A stretch of DNA of 6,178 bases from assembly GCA_030836705.1 (NCBI GenBank), contig JAUPLZ010000057.1, positions 1 to 6,178 on the forward strand. Reading direction: 5' to 3'. The notes under the pieces were generated by a model. It saw only the letters and a program-made list of their open reading frames with translations, made no database searches and was not told the DNA's origin. Positions within the stretch are counted from its first letter, which is position 1; each line of letters opens with the position of its first letter. This document shows, piece by piece, positions 1-5,672 of this stretch. The translations under genes were made by a program, and so were the position numbers. The stretch is from Campylobacterota bacterium (lineage in GTDB: Bacteria; Campylobacterota; Campylobacteria; Campylobacterales; SZUA-545).

Positions 1-299
1 AAGAACAAATAGCCAAGATATTTAGAGTCTATCCTATCCAAAATCATTCCGCCGATAAAAGAACCGGCAATGCCGCCAATGCCAAAAAGATATCCTGATT
101 TTACATCGAGCATTTTATTTTTTATATTTCTAAAAGTCCCATAGATGGAGCTAAAAACCATTTGCATCGAGGATATACCTATGGCAAACTTAATTGGCAC
201 GCCGGCATAAAGAAGCAAAGGAACAGTTATCATGCCGCCCCCTACTCCAAAAAAACCTGCAAAAAAACCTGCCAGCAAACCTATAAAAACAAGCTCCAT
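1..299 (-). CDS. TauE/SafE-family membrane transporter, N-terminal part (cut by window edge)
   Basis: Reading leftward from the ATG at 299 gives 99 uninterrupted codons that continue past base 1, so the C-terminal part is missing. The protein begins MELVFIGLLAGFFAGFFGVG and continues GGMITVPLLL. The small-residue pattern GxxAGxxGVGGG in the first helix, followed by a P-x-L-L-L stretch, is the hallmark of the TauE/SafE (sulfite exporter / DUF81) family. Members usually have about 240-270 residues and 7-8 membrane helices. Hydrophobic segments are visible at about residues 1-32, 36-52 and 68-88. The family moves small anions or organosulfur compounds across the inner membrane, but the substrate cannot be told from this fragment. 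The start is secure because an in-frame TAA lies two codons upstream, and AGG (complement of 307-309) sits 7 bases ahead. It is divergent from the flagellar operon, with no evident functional link. Confidence 0.88.
   Translation of the reverse strand, partial: MELVFIGLLAGFFAGFFGVGGGMITVPLLLYAGVPIKFAIGISSMQMVFSSIYGTFRNIKNKMLDVKSGYLFGIGGIAGSFIGGMILDRIDSKYLGYLF
249..272. repeat. Perfect 12-base tandem repeat, two copies
   Basis: The plus strand holds two adjacent exact copies of AAAAAAACCTGC (249-260 and 261-272), each with a run of seven As. On the minus strand they encode the doubled Ala-Gly-Phe-Phe of the first TauE/SafE helix. The 12-base unit keeps the reading frame if copy number changes, but each homopolymer could shift it. 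Confidence 0.85.
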
Positions 300-318
300 C
301 TCTTAGCCTAGAAATAAA

Positions 319-324
319 ATTATC
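319..324 (-). promoter_or_regulatory. Candidate -10 box for the TauE/SafE gene
   Basis: On the minus strand this reads GATAAT, a 5 of 6 match to TATAAT. It would place the transcript start near 312, leaving a leader of about 13 bases that still contains the AGG ribosome-binding element. No good -35 is seen, which is common in Campylobacterota, where the -35 is poorly conserved. Weak evidence, based on position and match only. Confidence 0.3.
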
Positions 325-342
325 GTAACTTTACCCGAATAG

Positions 343-351
343 TGATAAAAT
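343..351 (+). promoter_or_regulatory. Candidate extended -10 promoter for the cheX-fliN-fliO-polA operon
   Basis: TGATAAAAT is an extended -10 (TGn followed by TAAAAT, 5 of 6 to TATAAT). It lies 38 bases before the chosen ATG at 389 and would start transcription near 358. No clear -35 is present. TATATA at 365-370 is a second -10-like element, but it would leave a leader of only about 12 bases. This is the best housekeeping-sigma candidate in the divergent region; it overlaps the end of a weak sigma-28-like and dyad-like stretch described in the findings. Confidence 0.4.
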
Positions 352-374
352 CAGTCCATTGAACTATATAAGGC

Positions 375-380
375 AGGAAG
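375..380 (+). promoter_or_regulatory. Ribosome binding site that sets the cheX start
   Basis: AGGAAG ends 8 bases before ATG 389. This supports the ATG over an in-frame TTG at 359, which has no comparable upstream site and would add ten residues unlike the family N-terminus. Confidence 0.65.
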
Positions 381-388
381 TAAGAAAA

Positions 389-811
389 ATGTTAAAAAAA
401 GCATTGATTGAAGCTACATATTTTTTCGCAAAAAACGCACTTAATTCTGATGTAACTCTTTTTGAGAGCTGTCCTATTGACAAGTATTATGCCGCTTCAA
501 TCGATGTTTTTGGCGATGAAAACCACTCTATTTTTATCTACATAAATAAAAACAGTTTAAAAAAAATGGCATATCTTTTTTTGTTTGAGGAAGAACCGAC
601 GGATGAGGTTTTGCGGGATCTTATAAAAGAAATAGCAAACCTAATCGTAGGAAAAGCAAAAGTTGTGGCCGGCGAAAACGGTCTGTATGTAGACATAGCA
701 ACACCGAATTTTATATGCGAAGATGCACAAGCAATTCAAAATGATATTGAAATAAATTTTATGTTTGAGGGTGAAATATTTTCTATCGCAGCAAAGGCAA
801 AAAATGAGTGA
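389..811 (+). CDS. cheX: CheX/CheC-like chemotaxis protein, probable CheY-P phosphatase
   Basis: A 140-residue cytoplasmic protein with no signal peptide or membrane segment. The clearest motif is LIKEIANLIVGKAK at residues 78-91. It contains E81-x-x-N84, the catalytic pair of CheC/CheX/FliY phosphatases, and G88 in the usual helix context (E-x-x-N-x-x-x-G-x-A). The length is close to that of CheX proteins (about 150 residues), with a single ExxN motif as in CheX rather than the two of CheC. Family members dephosphorylate CheY-P to reset the flagellar response. The start at ATG 389 is chosen for its Shine-Dalgarno sequence. It is first in the operon and its last 8 bases overlap fliN, which fits a role at or near the flagellar switch. 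It could instead be a CheX-fold protein with a structural role; phosphatase activity is inferred from the motif alone. Confidence 0.75.
   Translation: MLKKALIEATYFFAKNALNSDVTLFESCPIDKYYAASIDVFGDENHSIFIYINKNSLKKMAYLFLFEEEPTDEVLRDLIKEIANLIVGKAKVVAGENGLYVDIATPNFICEDAQAIQNDIEINFMFEGEIFSIAAKAKNE
793..797 (+). promoter_or_regulatory. Ribosome binding site that sets the fliN start
   Basis: AAAGG lies inside the end of cheX, 6 bases before ATG 804. It favours this ATG over an in-frame TTG at 765, which would add 13 residues (LRVKYFLSQQRQK-type) not expected in FliN. Confidence 0.6.
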
Positions 812-1112
812 AGAAAGATTAAAAAATTTAGACGAATTGATTCCGGATTATGCCAAGCTTTTGGATATGGAAGTTGAATTCACAACAGACCTTGGCAGTA
901 CAGAATCTACACTTAGAGGGATTTTAAGTCTTGACAAAGGCTCTGTTATCGACCTAAACAAACCAGCCGGAGAGTCTGTAGAAATTTACATAAACGGAAG
1001 AATCATAGGCAAAGGCGAGGTAATGGTTTATGAAAAAAACCTAGCGATAAGAATAAATGAGGTGCTAAACTCAAACACTGTTCTTTCATTTTTTTCAAAA
1101 GAGAGAGAATGA
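804..1112 (+). CDS. fliN: Flagellar motor switch protein FliN
   Basis: A 102-residue protein. Its C-terminal half is a typical SpoA/FliN domain: the stretch LNKPAGESVEIYINGRIIGK (about residues 53-72), then GEVMVYEKNLAIRI and N-E-V-L, matches the family pattern of a hydrophobic dimer core with the invariant NGR and I-G-K-G-E-V elements. The N-terminal segment MSEERLKNLDELIPDYAKLL is the expected short helix. FliN forms the bottom of the cytoplasmic C-ring with FliM and, in this phylum, FliY; it takes part in direction switching and in docking the export ATPase complex. The length agrees with the short FliN of Campylobacter (about 100 residues). It overlaps cheX by 8 bases and fliO by 4 (ATGA at 1109-1112), indicating translational coupling. 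Confidence 0.92.
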   Translation: MSEERLKNLDELIPDYAKLLDMEVEFTTDLGSTESTLRGILSLDKGSVIDLNKPAGESVEIYINGRIIGKGEVMVYEKNLAIRINEVLNSNTVLSFFSKERE

Positions 1113-1864
1113 GAGGAATTTTCCTTCTTCTTTTTTTGAATTCGCTTCTTTTTTCATTCTCTACCATTCTGGACTCAAAAATATACGATAGAGATGATAG
1201 AGTTGATGTGCTATTGTCGCTTGATAAAGAGTTTGAAGGCAGCATAAACAAACACTCCAAAGGCAAAAAAACATATTTGGTGATTACAAAAATTCAAATA
1301 GACAAAGATGAGACTTTTGAACTAAACAAGCCGTTTCTAAAAAATATAAATCTATACAAAAATAATGAAACCGTTATTTTTGAGCTTGACACAAACGATG
1401 CCGAAATAGAGACGGCAAAAACAACAGCGGGCTATGGCTTGAGAATTAGGATAAAAAAACAAGAGCAGCCAGCACCAAAACAAACCTTGTTTGATAAAAA
1501 AACAAGTGAGCCAAAAATTGCCCAAAATGTCACCGATATGACCGATAAATACATTATTGTCGGCGTCTTTATAGTTATCCTTTTTTTGGTTTTAATATTT
1601 TTAAAATCTTACAATGCAAAGAGACTTCTTGGAGGCGGTTCAAACGATAGCGCAAAAGTAATTTACCTAAAATCAATTGATGCAAAAAATAAGCTGGTGC
1701 TTGTTAGTTTTAGAACCAAAGAGTATCTTGTTTTAATAGGAGAGCACGCAAACACCCTGCTTGATAAAAAAGATATAAACGATGAAGACAATTTTGACTT
1801 TTTACTTAAGAAAAATAACCAAAAAGTAGACTCCATTTTTTCGCCCAAAAAAACACAAAGATAA
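1109..1864 (+). CDS. fliO: Flagellar export-apparatus protein FliO, enlarged Campylobacterota type
   Basis: A 251-residue protein. Residues 1-18 (MRGIFLLLFLNSLLFSFS) look like a cleavable signal peptide. Residues about 20-147 are a hydrophilic, presumably periplasmic region of alternating beta-like segments ending in a Q/P/K-rich linker. Residues 148-165 form one strong membrane helix (IIVGVFIVILFLVLIFLK). Residues about 170-251 are cytoplasmic. The membrane-proximal part, with R-L-L-G-G-G at 172-177 followed by I-Y-L-K-S-I-D-A-K-N-K-L-V-L-V, resembles the conserved FliO core. FliO assists assembly of the FliP/FliQ/FliR export gate. In Helicobacter pylori a FliO of this architecture is encoded beside fliN, which fits this position. 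It is about twice the length of enterobacterial FliO. The start is fixed by the 4-base overlap with fliN and the signal peptide; the purine-rich AGAGAGAG before it is only a modest ribosome site. Confidence 0.78.
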   Translation: MRGIFLLLFLNSLLFSFSTILDSKIYDRDDRVDVLLSLDKEFEGSINKHSKGKKTYLVITKIQIDKDETFELNKPFLKNINLYKNNETVIFELDTNDAEIETAKTTAGYGLRIRIKKQEQPAPKQTLFDKKTSEPKIAQNVTDMTDKYIIVGVFIVILFLVLIFLKSYNAKRLLGGGSNDSAKVIYLKSIDAKNKLVLVSFRTKEYLVLIGEHANTLLDKKDINDEDNFDFLLKKNNQKVDSIFSPKKTQR

Positions 1865-1867
1865 AAC

Positions 1868-4546
1868 ATGACGATAACCATAATTGATACATTTGGATTT
1901 TTTTTTAGAAGCTTTTATGCCCTGCCTCCTCTTAAAAACTCAAAAGGCTTCCCGACAGGCTTATTGACAGGCTTTTTAAATTTTATCAACAAGCTAGAAA
2001 GGGAGCACGAAACAGACTATATTGTTTTTGCGCTTGATTCAAAAGAAAAAAGTTTTAGAAATGATATTTATAGTGAATACAAAGCAAATCGACCTGACGC
2101 TCCGGAGGATCTAAAAAAACAACTTCCGATTGCCATAGAATGGATAGAAAAAATGGGTTTTAAGACCCTTTCACTTGGCGGATTTGAGGCCGACGATGTA
2201 ATAGCAACGGTCACTAAATTAGCATCAAAGAACGGACTAAAAGTAAGAATTATTAGCCACGATAAGGATATGTATCAGCTTATAAAAGATGAAAAAATTG
2301 TTATTTATGATCCTTCAAAAGAGATAGAAATAGATGAAAAAGGATGTTTTAATAAATTTGGAGTATATCCAAAAGATTTTATTGAATTTCAATCGCTCCT
2401 AGGAGATAGTTCAGATAATGTCCCCGGCGTTAAAGGAATTGGCTTAAAAGGAGCGGCTGAGCTTGTAAACAAATACAGCACAGTTGACTCGATGATAAAA
2501 AATATAGAAAATATAACTCCGCAAAGAGCAAAAACAGCTCTCCTAAACGGAGTAAACGATGCCATTCTTTCAAAAAAACTCATAACGCTAAAAGATGATA
2601 TTTTTGATAAATTAAATTTTAATGAGTTTAAACTGCCGGAAAAAAACCCTATCCTAAGAATATCTAGCGAGCTTTTAGAATATGACATGAACGGGATATT
2701 AAACAGGGCAAAAAGCATTGATTTGGCAAACAAATCCCAAGCCGCACCTCAAAAAGATCAAAATAAAATAGAATTTGAAACTGTAATTTTAGATAGACCC
2801 GACAAGCTTTTTGAAGCAATCAAAAAAATACCAAAAGATGCGCTTGTGGCATTTGATGTTGAAACGACATCGCTAAATGTAAGAGAGGCGAAATTAGTCG
2901 GTTTTAGTTTCGCATATGATAAAAATGCGGCTTTTTATGTTCCTGTCGGTCATTTCTATTTAGGAGTCGGCGAGCAAATATCGCTAGATGATTGCAAAAA
3001 AGCTATAAAAATGCTTTTTGAGAGAAAGATAATAGGTCAAAATCTAAAATACGATATTGCTATAACAAAAAATTATCTATCTATTGATTTTGATGATTTT
3101 TATGCAGATACAATGATACTTGCTTGGCTTATTGATTCGGAAAATGCGGTAGGGCTTGATAAATTAGCCAAAAGATACCTAAATCACGAAATGATTCACT
3201 ATAAAGACACGGTAGCAAAAAATGAGGATTTTAGTTCAGTAGAAATCCAAAGAGCGGCTTTTTATGCGGCAGAAGATGCCTATATAACACTAGCTCTTTT
3301 TGAAAACCTGCTAGACAAAGTAAAAAACCTTGATGAGATAAAAAAAGAGTATTTTGAAGTAGAAATTCCTTTTATTAGAACTCTCTTAAACACGGAATCT
3401 CACGGCATAAAAATAGACACTAATTTTTTCCAGAATCTAAAATCAAAAAGTGAGCTTGCTATAAAAGAACTTGAAAAAAAAATATATCAAGTAGCAGGTC
3501 ATGAGTTCAACATCAACTCAACCAAGCAACTCGGGACAATACTTTATGATTATTTAAAACTTCCCGTATTTAAAAAAACAAAAACTGCTCTAAGTACTGA
3601 TGATAACACCTTAACAAAACTATATGACAAGCATGAGATAATTCCGTTAATACAAGAATATAGAGAGCTTTTTAAACTTCACTCGACATACATTTTGCCG
3701 CTTTTAAAGCTGGCTCTTGAAGAAAAAGACAGAAGAATCCACACAAGCTTTCTTCAAACAGGAACATCAACAGGAAGGCTAGCAAGCAAAAACCCAAATC
3801 TTCAAAACATACCTACAAAAACAGAACTAGGAAAACAAATAAGAGAAGGGTTTATTGCCGAAGACGGATTTTTGCTTGTCGGACTTGATTACTCTCAGAT
3901 TGAGCTTAGATTGCTTGCTCATTTTAGCGAAGACTCAACACTTATAAAAGCCTTTAATGAGGATAAGGACATCCATTTAGAAACAGCTAGTAAAATCTTC
4001 GGAGAGGAGAGCGCAAAAGAGAGAAGAAGCTTAGCAAAAAGCGTAAACTTTGGGCTTCTTTATGGCATGGGAAGCAAGAAGTTATCAGAAACGGTTGGCA
4101 TATCCATGGGCGAGGCAAAAACAGTTATAGAGAATTATTTTAAAACATATTCGTCGGAAAAAAATAATTTTAGCAAAATAAAAAACGACATTAAAAAAAC
4201 AGGTTTTGTCCCAACGCTTCTTGGAAGAAGAAGATATTTTGACTATTCAAATGCAAACGCCATGCAGCTTGCGATGTTTGAAAGAGAGGCTGTAAATTCA
4301 AAGTTTCAAGGAAGTGCTGCCGATCTTGTAAAACTTGCAATGAATAAGATTGATAAAAAATACAAAAACAACCCGAATGTAAAAATGCTATTGCAAATTC
4401 ATGATGAGCTTGTTTTTGAGATAAAAGAAGAGATTGTAGAAGAAATTGCGAATGATTTGCAAAACATAATGGAAAATATTTATAAATTAAAAATTCCTCT
4501 AAAATGCAGTCGCTCAATTGCCAAAAACTGGAAAGAGTTGAAATAG
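1868..4546 (+). CDS. polA: DNA polymerase I (5' nuclease, 3'-5' exonuclease and polymerase)
   Basis: A full-length 892-residue family A polymerase that fills gaps after RNA-primer removal and in excision repair. The 5' nuclease domain (about 1-290) has acidic ligands D7, D57, E107/D109/D110 (GGFEADD), D132/D134 (SHDKD) and D180/D183 (GDSSDN), then a helix-hairpin-helix at GVKGIGLKGA. The 3'-5' exonuclease domain (about 310-490) keeps all catalytic residues: D330 and E332 (FDVETT), D396 (NLKYD), Y466 and D470 (YAAED). The polymerase domain has motif A at D674 (DYSQIELR), motif B with R720, K724, F728 and Y732 (the KSVNFGLLYG helix), and motif C H845-D846-E847. F728 is the position that disfavours dideoxynucleotides in E. 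coli Pol I. It starts 3 bases after the fliO stop, with AAAGA 6 bases before ATG as a weak ribosome site. Codons 11-13 form an uninterrupted run of nine Ts. Confidence 0.97.
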   Translation: MTITIIDTFGFFFRSFYALPPLKNSKGFPTGLLTGFLNFINKLEREHETDYIVFALDSKEKSFRNDIYSEYKANRPDAPEDLKKQLPIAIEWIEKMGFKTLSLGGFEADDVIATVTKLASKNGLKVRIISHDKDMYQLIKDEKIVIYDPSKEIEIDEKGCFNKFGVYPKDFIEFQSLLGDSSDNVPGVKGIGLKGAAELVNKYSTVDSMIKNIENITPQRAKTALLNGVNDAILSKKLITLKDDIFDKLNFNEFKLPEKNPILRISSELLEYDMNGILNRAKSIDLANKSQAAPQKDQNKIEFETVILDRPDKLFEAIKKIPKDALVAFDVETTSLNVREAKLVGFSFAYDKNAAFYVPVGHFYLGVGEQISLDDCKKAIKMLFERKIIGQNLKYDIAITKNYLSIDFDDFYADTMILAWLIDSENAVGLDKLAKRYLNHEMIHYKDTVAKNEDFSSVEIQRAAFYAAEDAYITLALFENLLDKVKNLDEIKKEYFEVEIPFIRTLLNTESHGIKIDTNFFQNLKSKSELAIKELEKKIYQVAGHEFNINSTKQLGTILYDYLKLPVFKKTKTALSTDDNTLTKLYDKHEIIPLIQEYRELFKLHSTYILPLLKLALEEKDRRIHTSFLQTGTSTGRLASKNPNLQNIPTKTELGKQIREGFIAEDGFLLVGLDYSQIELRLLAHFSEDSTLIKAFNEDKDIHLETASKIFGEESAKERRSLAKSVNFGLLYGMGSKKLSETVGISMGEAKTVIENYFKTYSSEKNNFSKIKNDIKKTGFVPTLLGRRRYFDYSNANAMQLAMFEREAVNSKFQGSAADLVKLAMNKIDKKYKNNPNVKMLLQIHDELVFEIKEEIVEEIANDLQNIMENIYKLKIPLKCSRSIAKNWKELK
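1898..1906 (+). repeat. Nine-T homopolymer at codons 11-13 of polA
   Basis: GGA-TTT-TTT-TTT-AGA encodes Gly-Phe-Phe-Phe-Arg. It is the longest T tract in the window and lies 30 bases into an essential-type gene. Confidence 0.95.
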
Positions 4547-4571
4547 CCAAAAGGCAGATTATCAACTTTTT
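4537..4571 (+). terminator. Possible intrinsic terminator at the polA stop codon
   Basis: GTTGA (4537-4541) pairs with TCAAC (4562-4566). AAT (4542-4544) can pair with ATT (4558-4560) around one bulged base, and GCC (4546-4548) pairs with GGC (4553-4555) around an AAAA loop. TTTTT (4567-4571) follows directly. That gives about 11 pairs with one bulge and a small internal loop, so the hairpin is weaker than a textbook terminator. The stem includes the polA stop codon. The placement at the end of an operon and just before a new promoter supports it; the imperfect stem argues for caution. Confidence 0.42.
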
Positions 4572-4584
4572 ACATCACATAAAG

Positions 4585-4590
4585 TATAAT
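4585..4590 (+). promoter_or_regulatory. Probable -10 box of the pyrD promoter
   Basis: A perfect TATAAT preceded by G, as in the gTATAAT form common in Campylobacterota, located 26 bases before the pyrD ATG. The upstream region is T-rich (CTTTTT at 4566-4571) with no convincing -35; the best spaced candidate, TCAACT at 4562-4567, matches TTGACA at only 3 of 6. Transcription would begin near 4597, inside a run of eight As. The ribosome site CTAAGG (4601-4606) follows, 10 bases before ATG. Confidence 0.6.
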
Positions 4591-4616
4591 ACAAAAAAAA
4601 CTAAGGCTATGCTTTT

Positions 4617-5672
4617 ATGTTAGACTATCAGACCATACGATCGTTAATGTTCAAACTAGACCCAGAAACGGCTCATAGCGTTGCAGAATTTTTTCTTAAA
4701 AACTATAAACTTTTTTCATTTGCTATTAATCTGATGGCGAGAAACAATTTTGTTTGCGACGAAAAACTTACACAAGAGATTGACGGAATAACATACATAA
4801 ACCCAGTAGGTTTGGCAGCTGGATTCGATAAAAACGCCACCATGTTCCAATCTCTTCCTGCGCTTGGTTTTGGGTTTGTTGAAATTGGTACTTTTACACC
4901 GCTTCCTCAAGCAGGAAATGAAAAGCCTAGATTGTTTAGATTTCCAGAGCAAGAATCTCTGCAAAACGCGATGGGTTTTAACAATGACGGTATGCACAAA
5001 ATTGCGCAAAGAGTTCAAAAAAAATACCCTTTTGCAATACCTCTTGGAATCAATATAGGTAAAAATAAAATAACTCCGGCAGATAAAGCCATCGACGATT
5101 ATTTTAAACTGGTTCAAAAATTTAGCGAGATTGGGGATTTTTTTATAGTAAATGTCTCTTCGCCGAATACGCCCGGTTTAAGAGATTTGCAAAACGAATC
5201 CTTTATAAAAGAGCTGATAGAAAAAATAAAACCGATTACAAATAGACCAATTTACCTCAAAATAGCTCCAGATCTTCATCTGGATATAGCAAACGAGCTT
5301 ATTTTTGCCGCGGTTGAAGCAGGAGCGTCCGGAATAATTGCAAACAACACATCAAACGACTACTCTTTGCTTGAAAATGCAAAAGATTTTGGCGGAATCA
5401 GCGGAAGAGTAATTTGTGAAAAAAGTTTTGAATTTTTTGATGAAATAGCTAGTAATTTTTACGGCAAAACAACCCTTATAAGCGTCGGCGGCATCGACTC
5501 GGCAGATGAAGCGTACAAAAGAATCAAAGCCGGAGCGTCTTTGGTAGAAATTTACACGGCTTTAATCTTTAACGGTCCGTCTTTGGTTAAAAATATCAAT
5601 GAAGGTATTTTAAAAAATCTTAAAAGAGACGGCTTTAACCATATTTCCCAAGCAGTAGGCGCATCTAGATGA
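4617..5672 (+). CDS. pyrD: Dihydroorotate dehydrogenase, class 2 (quinone-linked)
   Basis: A 351-residue enzyme that oxidises dihydroorotate to orotate, the fourth step of UMP synthesis, passing electrons through FMN to membrane quinone. The N-terminal helical part (residues 1-45, with the D-P-E-T-A-H element at 15-20) is the class 2 extension that associates with the membrane. The FMN barrel shows NPVGLAAGFDKNA (62-74), GFGFVEIGTFTP (84-95), P-R-L-F-R (104-108), NAMGFNN (117-123) and NVSSPNTPGLRDLQ (179-192). S182 corresponds to the catalytic serine base of class 2 enzymes; class 1 enzymes use cysteine. The phosphate-binding end is ISVGGI (288-293) and G-A-S-L-V-E-I-Y (306-313). Length is slightly above E. 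coli PyrD (336). The start is supported by the family N-terminus MLDYQTIRSLMFKLDPETAH. It probably has its own promoter and overlaps the next gene by 4 bases. Confidence 0.95.
   Translation: MLDYQTIRSLMFKLDPETAHSVAEFFLKNYKLFSFAINLMARNNFVCDEKLTQEIDGITYINPVGLAAGFDKNATMFQSLPALGFGFVEIGTFTPLPQAGNEKPRLFRFPEQESLQNAMGFNNDGMHKIAQRVQKKYPFAIPLGINIGKNKITPADKAIDDYFKLVQKFSEIGDFFIVNVSSPNTPGLRDLQNESFIKELIEKIKPITNRPIYLKIAPDLHLDIANELIFAAVEAGASGIIANNTSNDYSLLENAKDFGGISGRVICEKSFEFFDEIASNFYGKTTLISVGGIDSADEAYKRIKAGASLVEIYTALIFNGPSLVKNINEGILKNLKRDGFNHISQAVGASR

Noticed and set aside
196..210. GGCAC element considered as a sigma-54 -24 box
   Set aside because: The base pair 10 positions after GG is TA, not GC, and it lies inside the TauE/SafE coding sequence.
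359..388. Upstream TTG start for the cheX-like gene, adding ten residues
   Set aside because: ATG 389 has AGGAAG 8 bases ahead and begins MLKKALIEAT as expected; the TTG has no ribosome site, and a start there would have almost no leader from the candidate promoter.
765..803. Upstream TTG start for fliN
   Set aside because: ATG 804 has AAAGG 6 bases ahead and yields a normal-length FliN; the added 13 residues lie wholly in another frame of cheX.
1003..1266. Antisense open frame across the fliN/fliO junction
   Set aside because: It is a shadow of two well-supported genes. Its protein has no recognisable domain, and there is no promoter or ribosome site.
2389..2733. Antisense open frame within polA
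   Set aside because: It lies fully inside the 5' nuclease region of polA, is low-complexity hydrophobic in composition and has no family resemblance.
4191..4565. Antisense open frame over the polA C-terminus
   Set aside because: It covers the conserved motif C region of polA, so its codons are dictated by polA; its product is Cys/Leu/Gln-rich and unrecognisable.
4609..4623. Four-codon mini-ORF (ATG-CTT-TTA-TGT-TAG) overlapping the pyrD start, considered as a leader peptide
   Set aside because: AAGG would sit only 2 bases from its ATG, too close for initiation, and the reading is a chance by-product of the pyrD start.
4716..5117. Antisense and alternate-frame open frames inside pyrD
   Set aside because: Both this frame and a shorter plus-strand frame at 4864-5058 overlap the conserved FMN-binding part of pyrD and show no independent coding signal.
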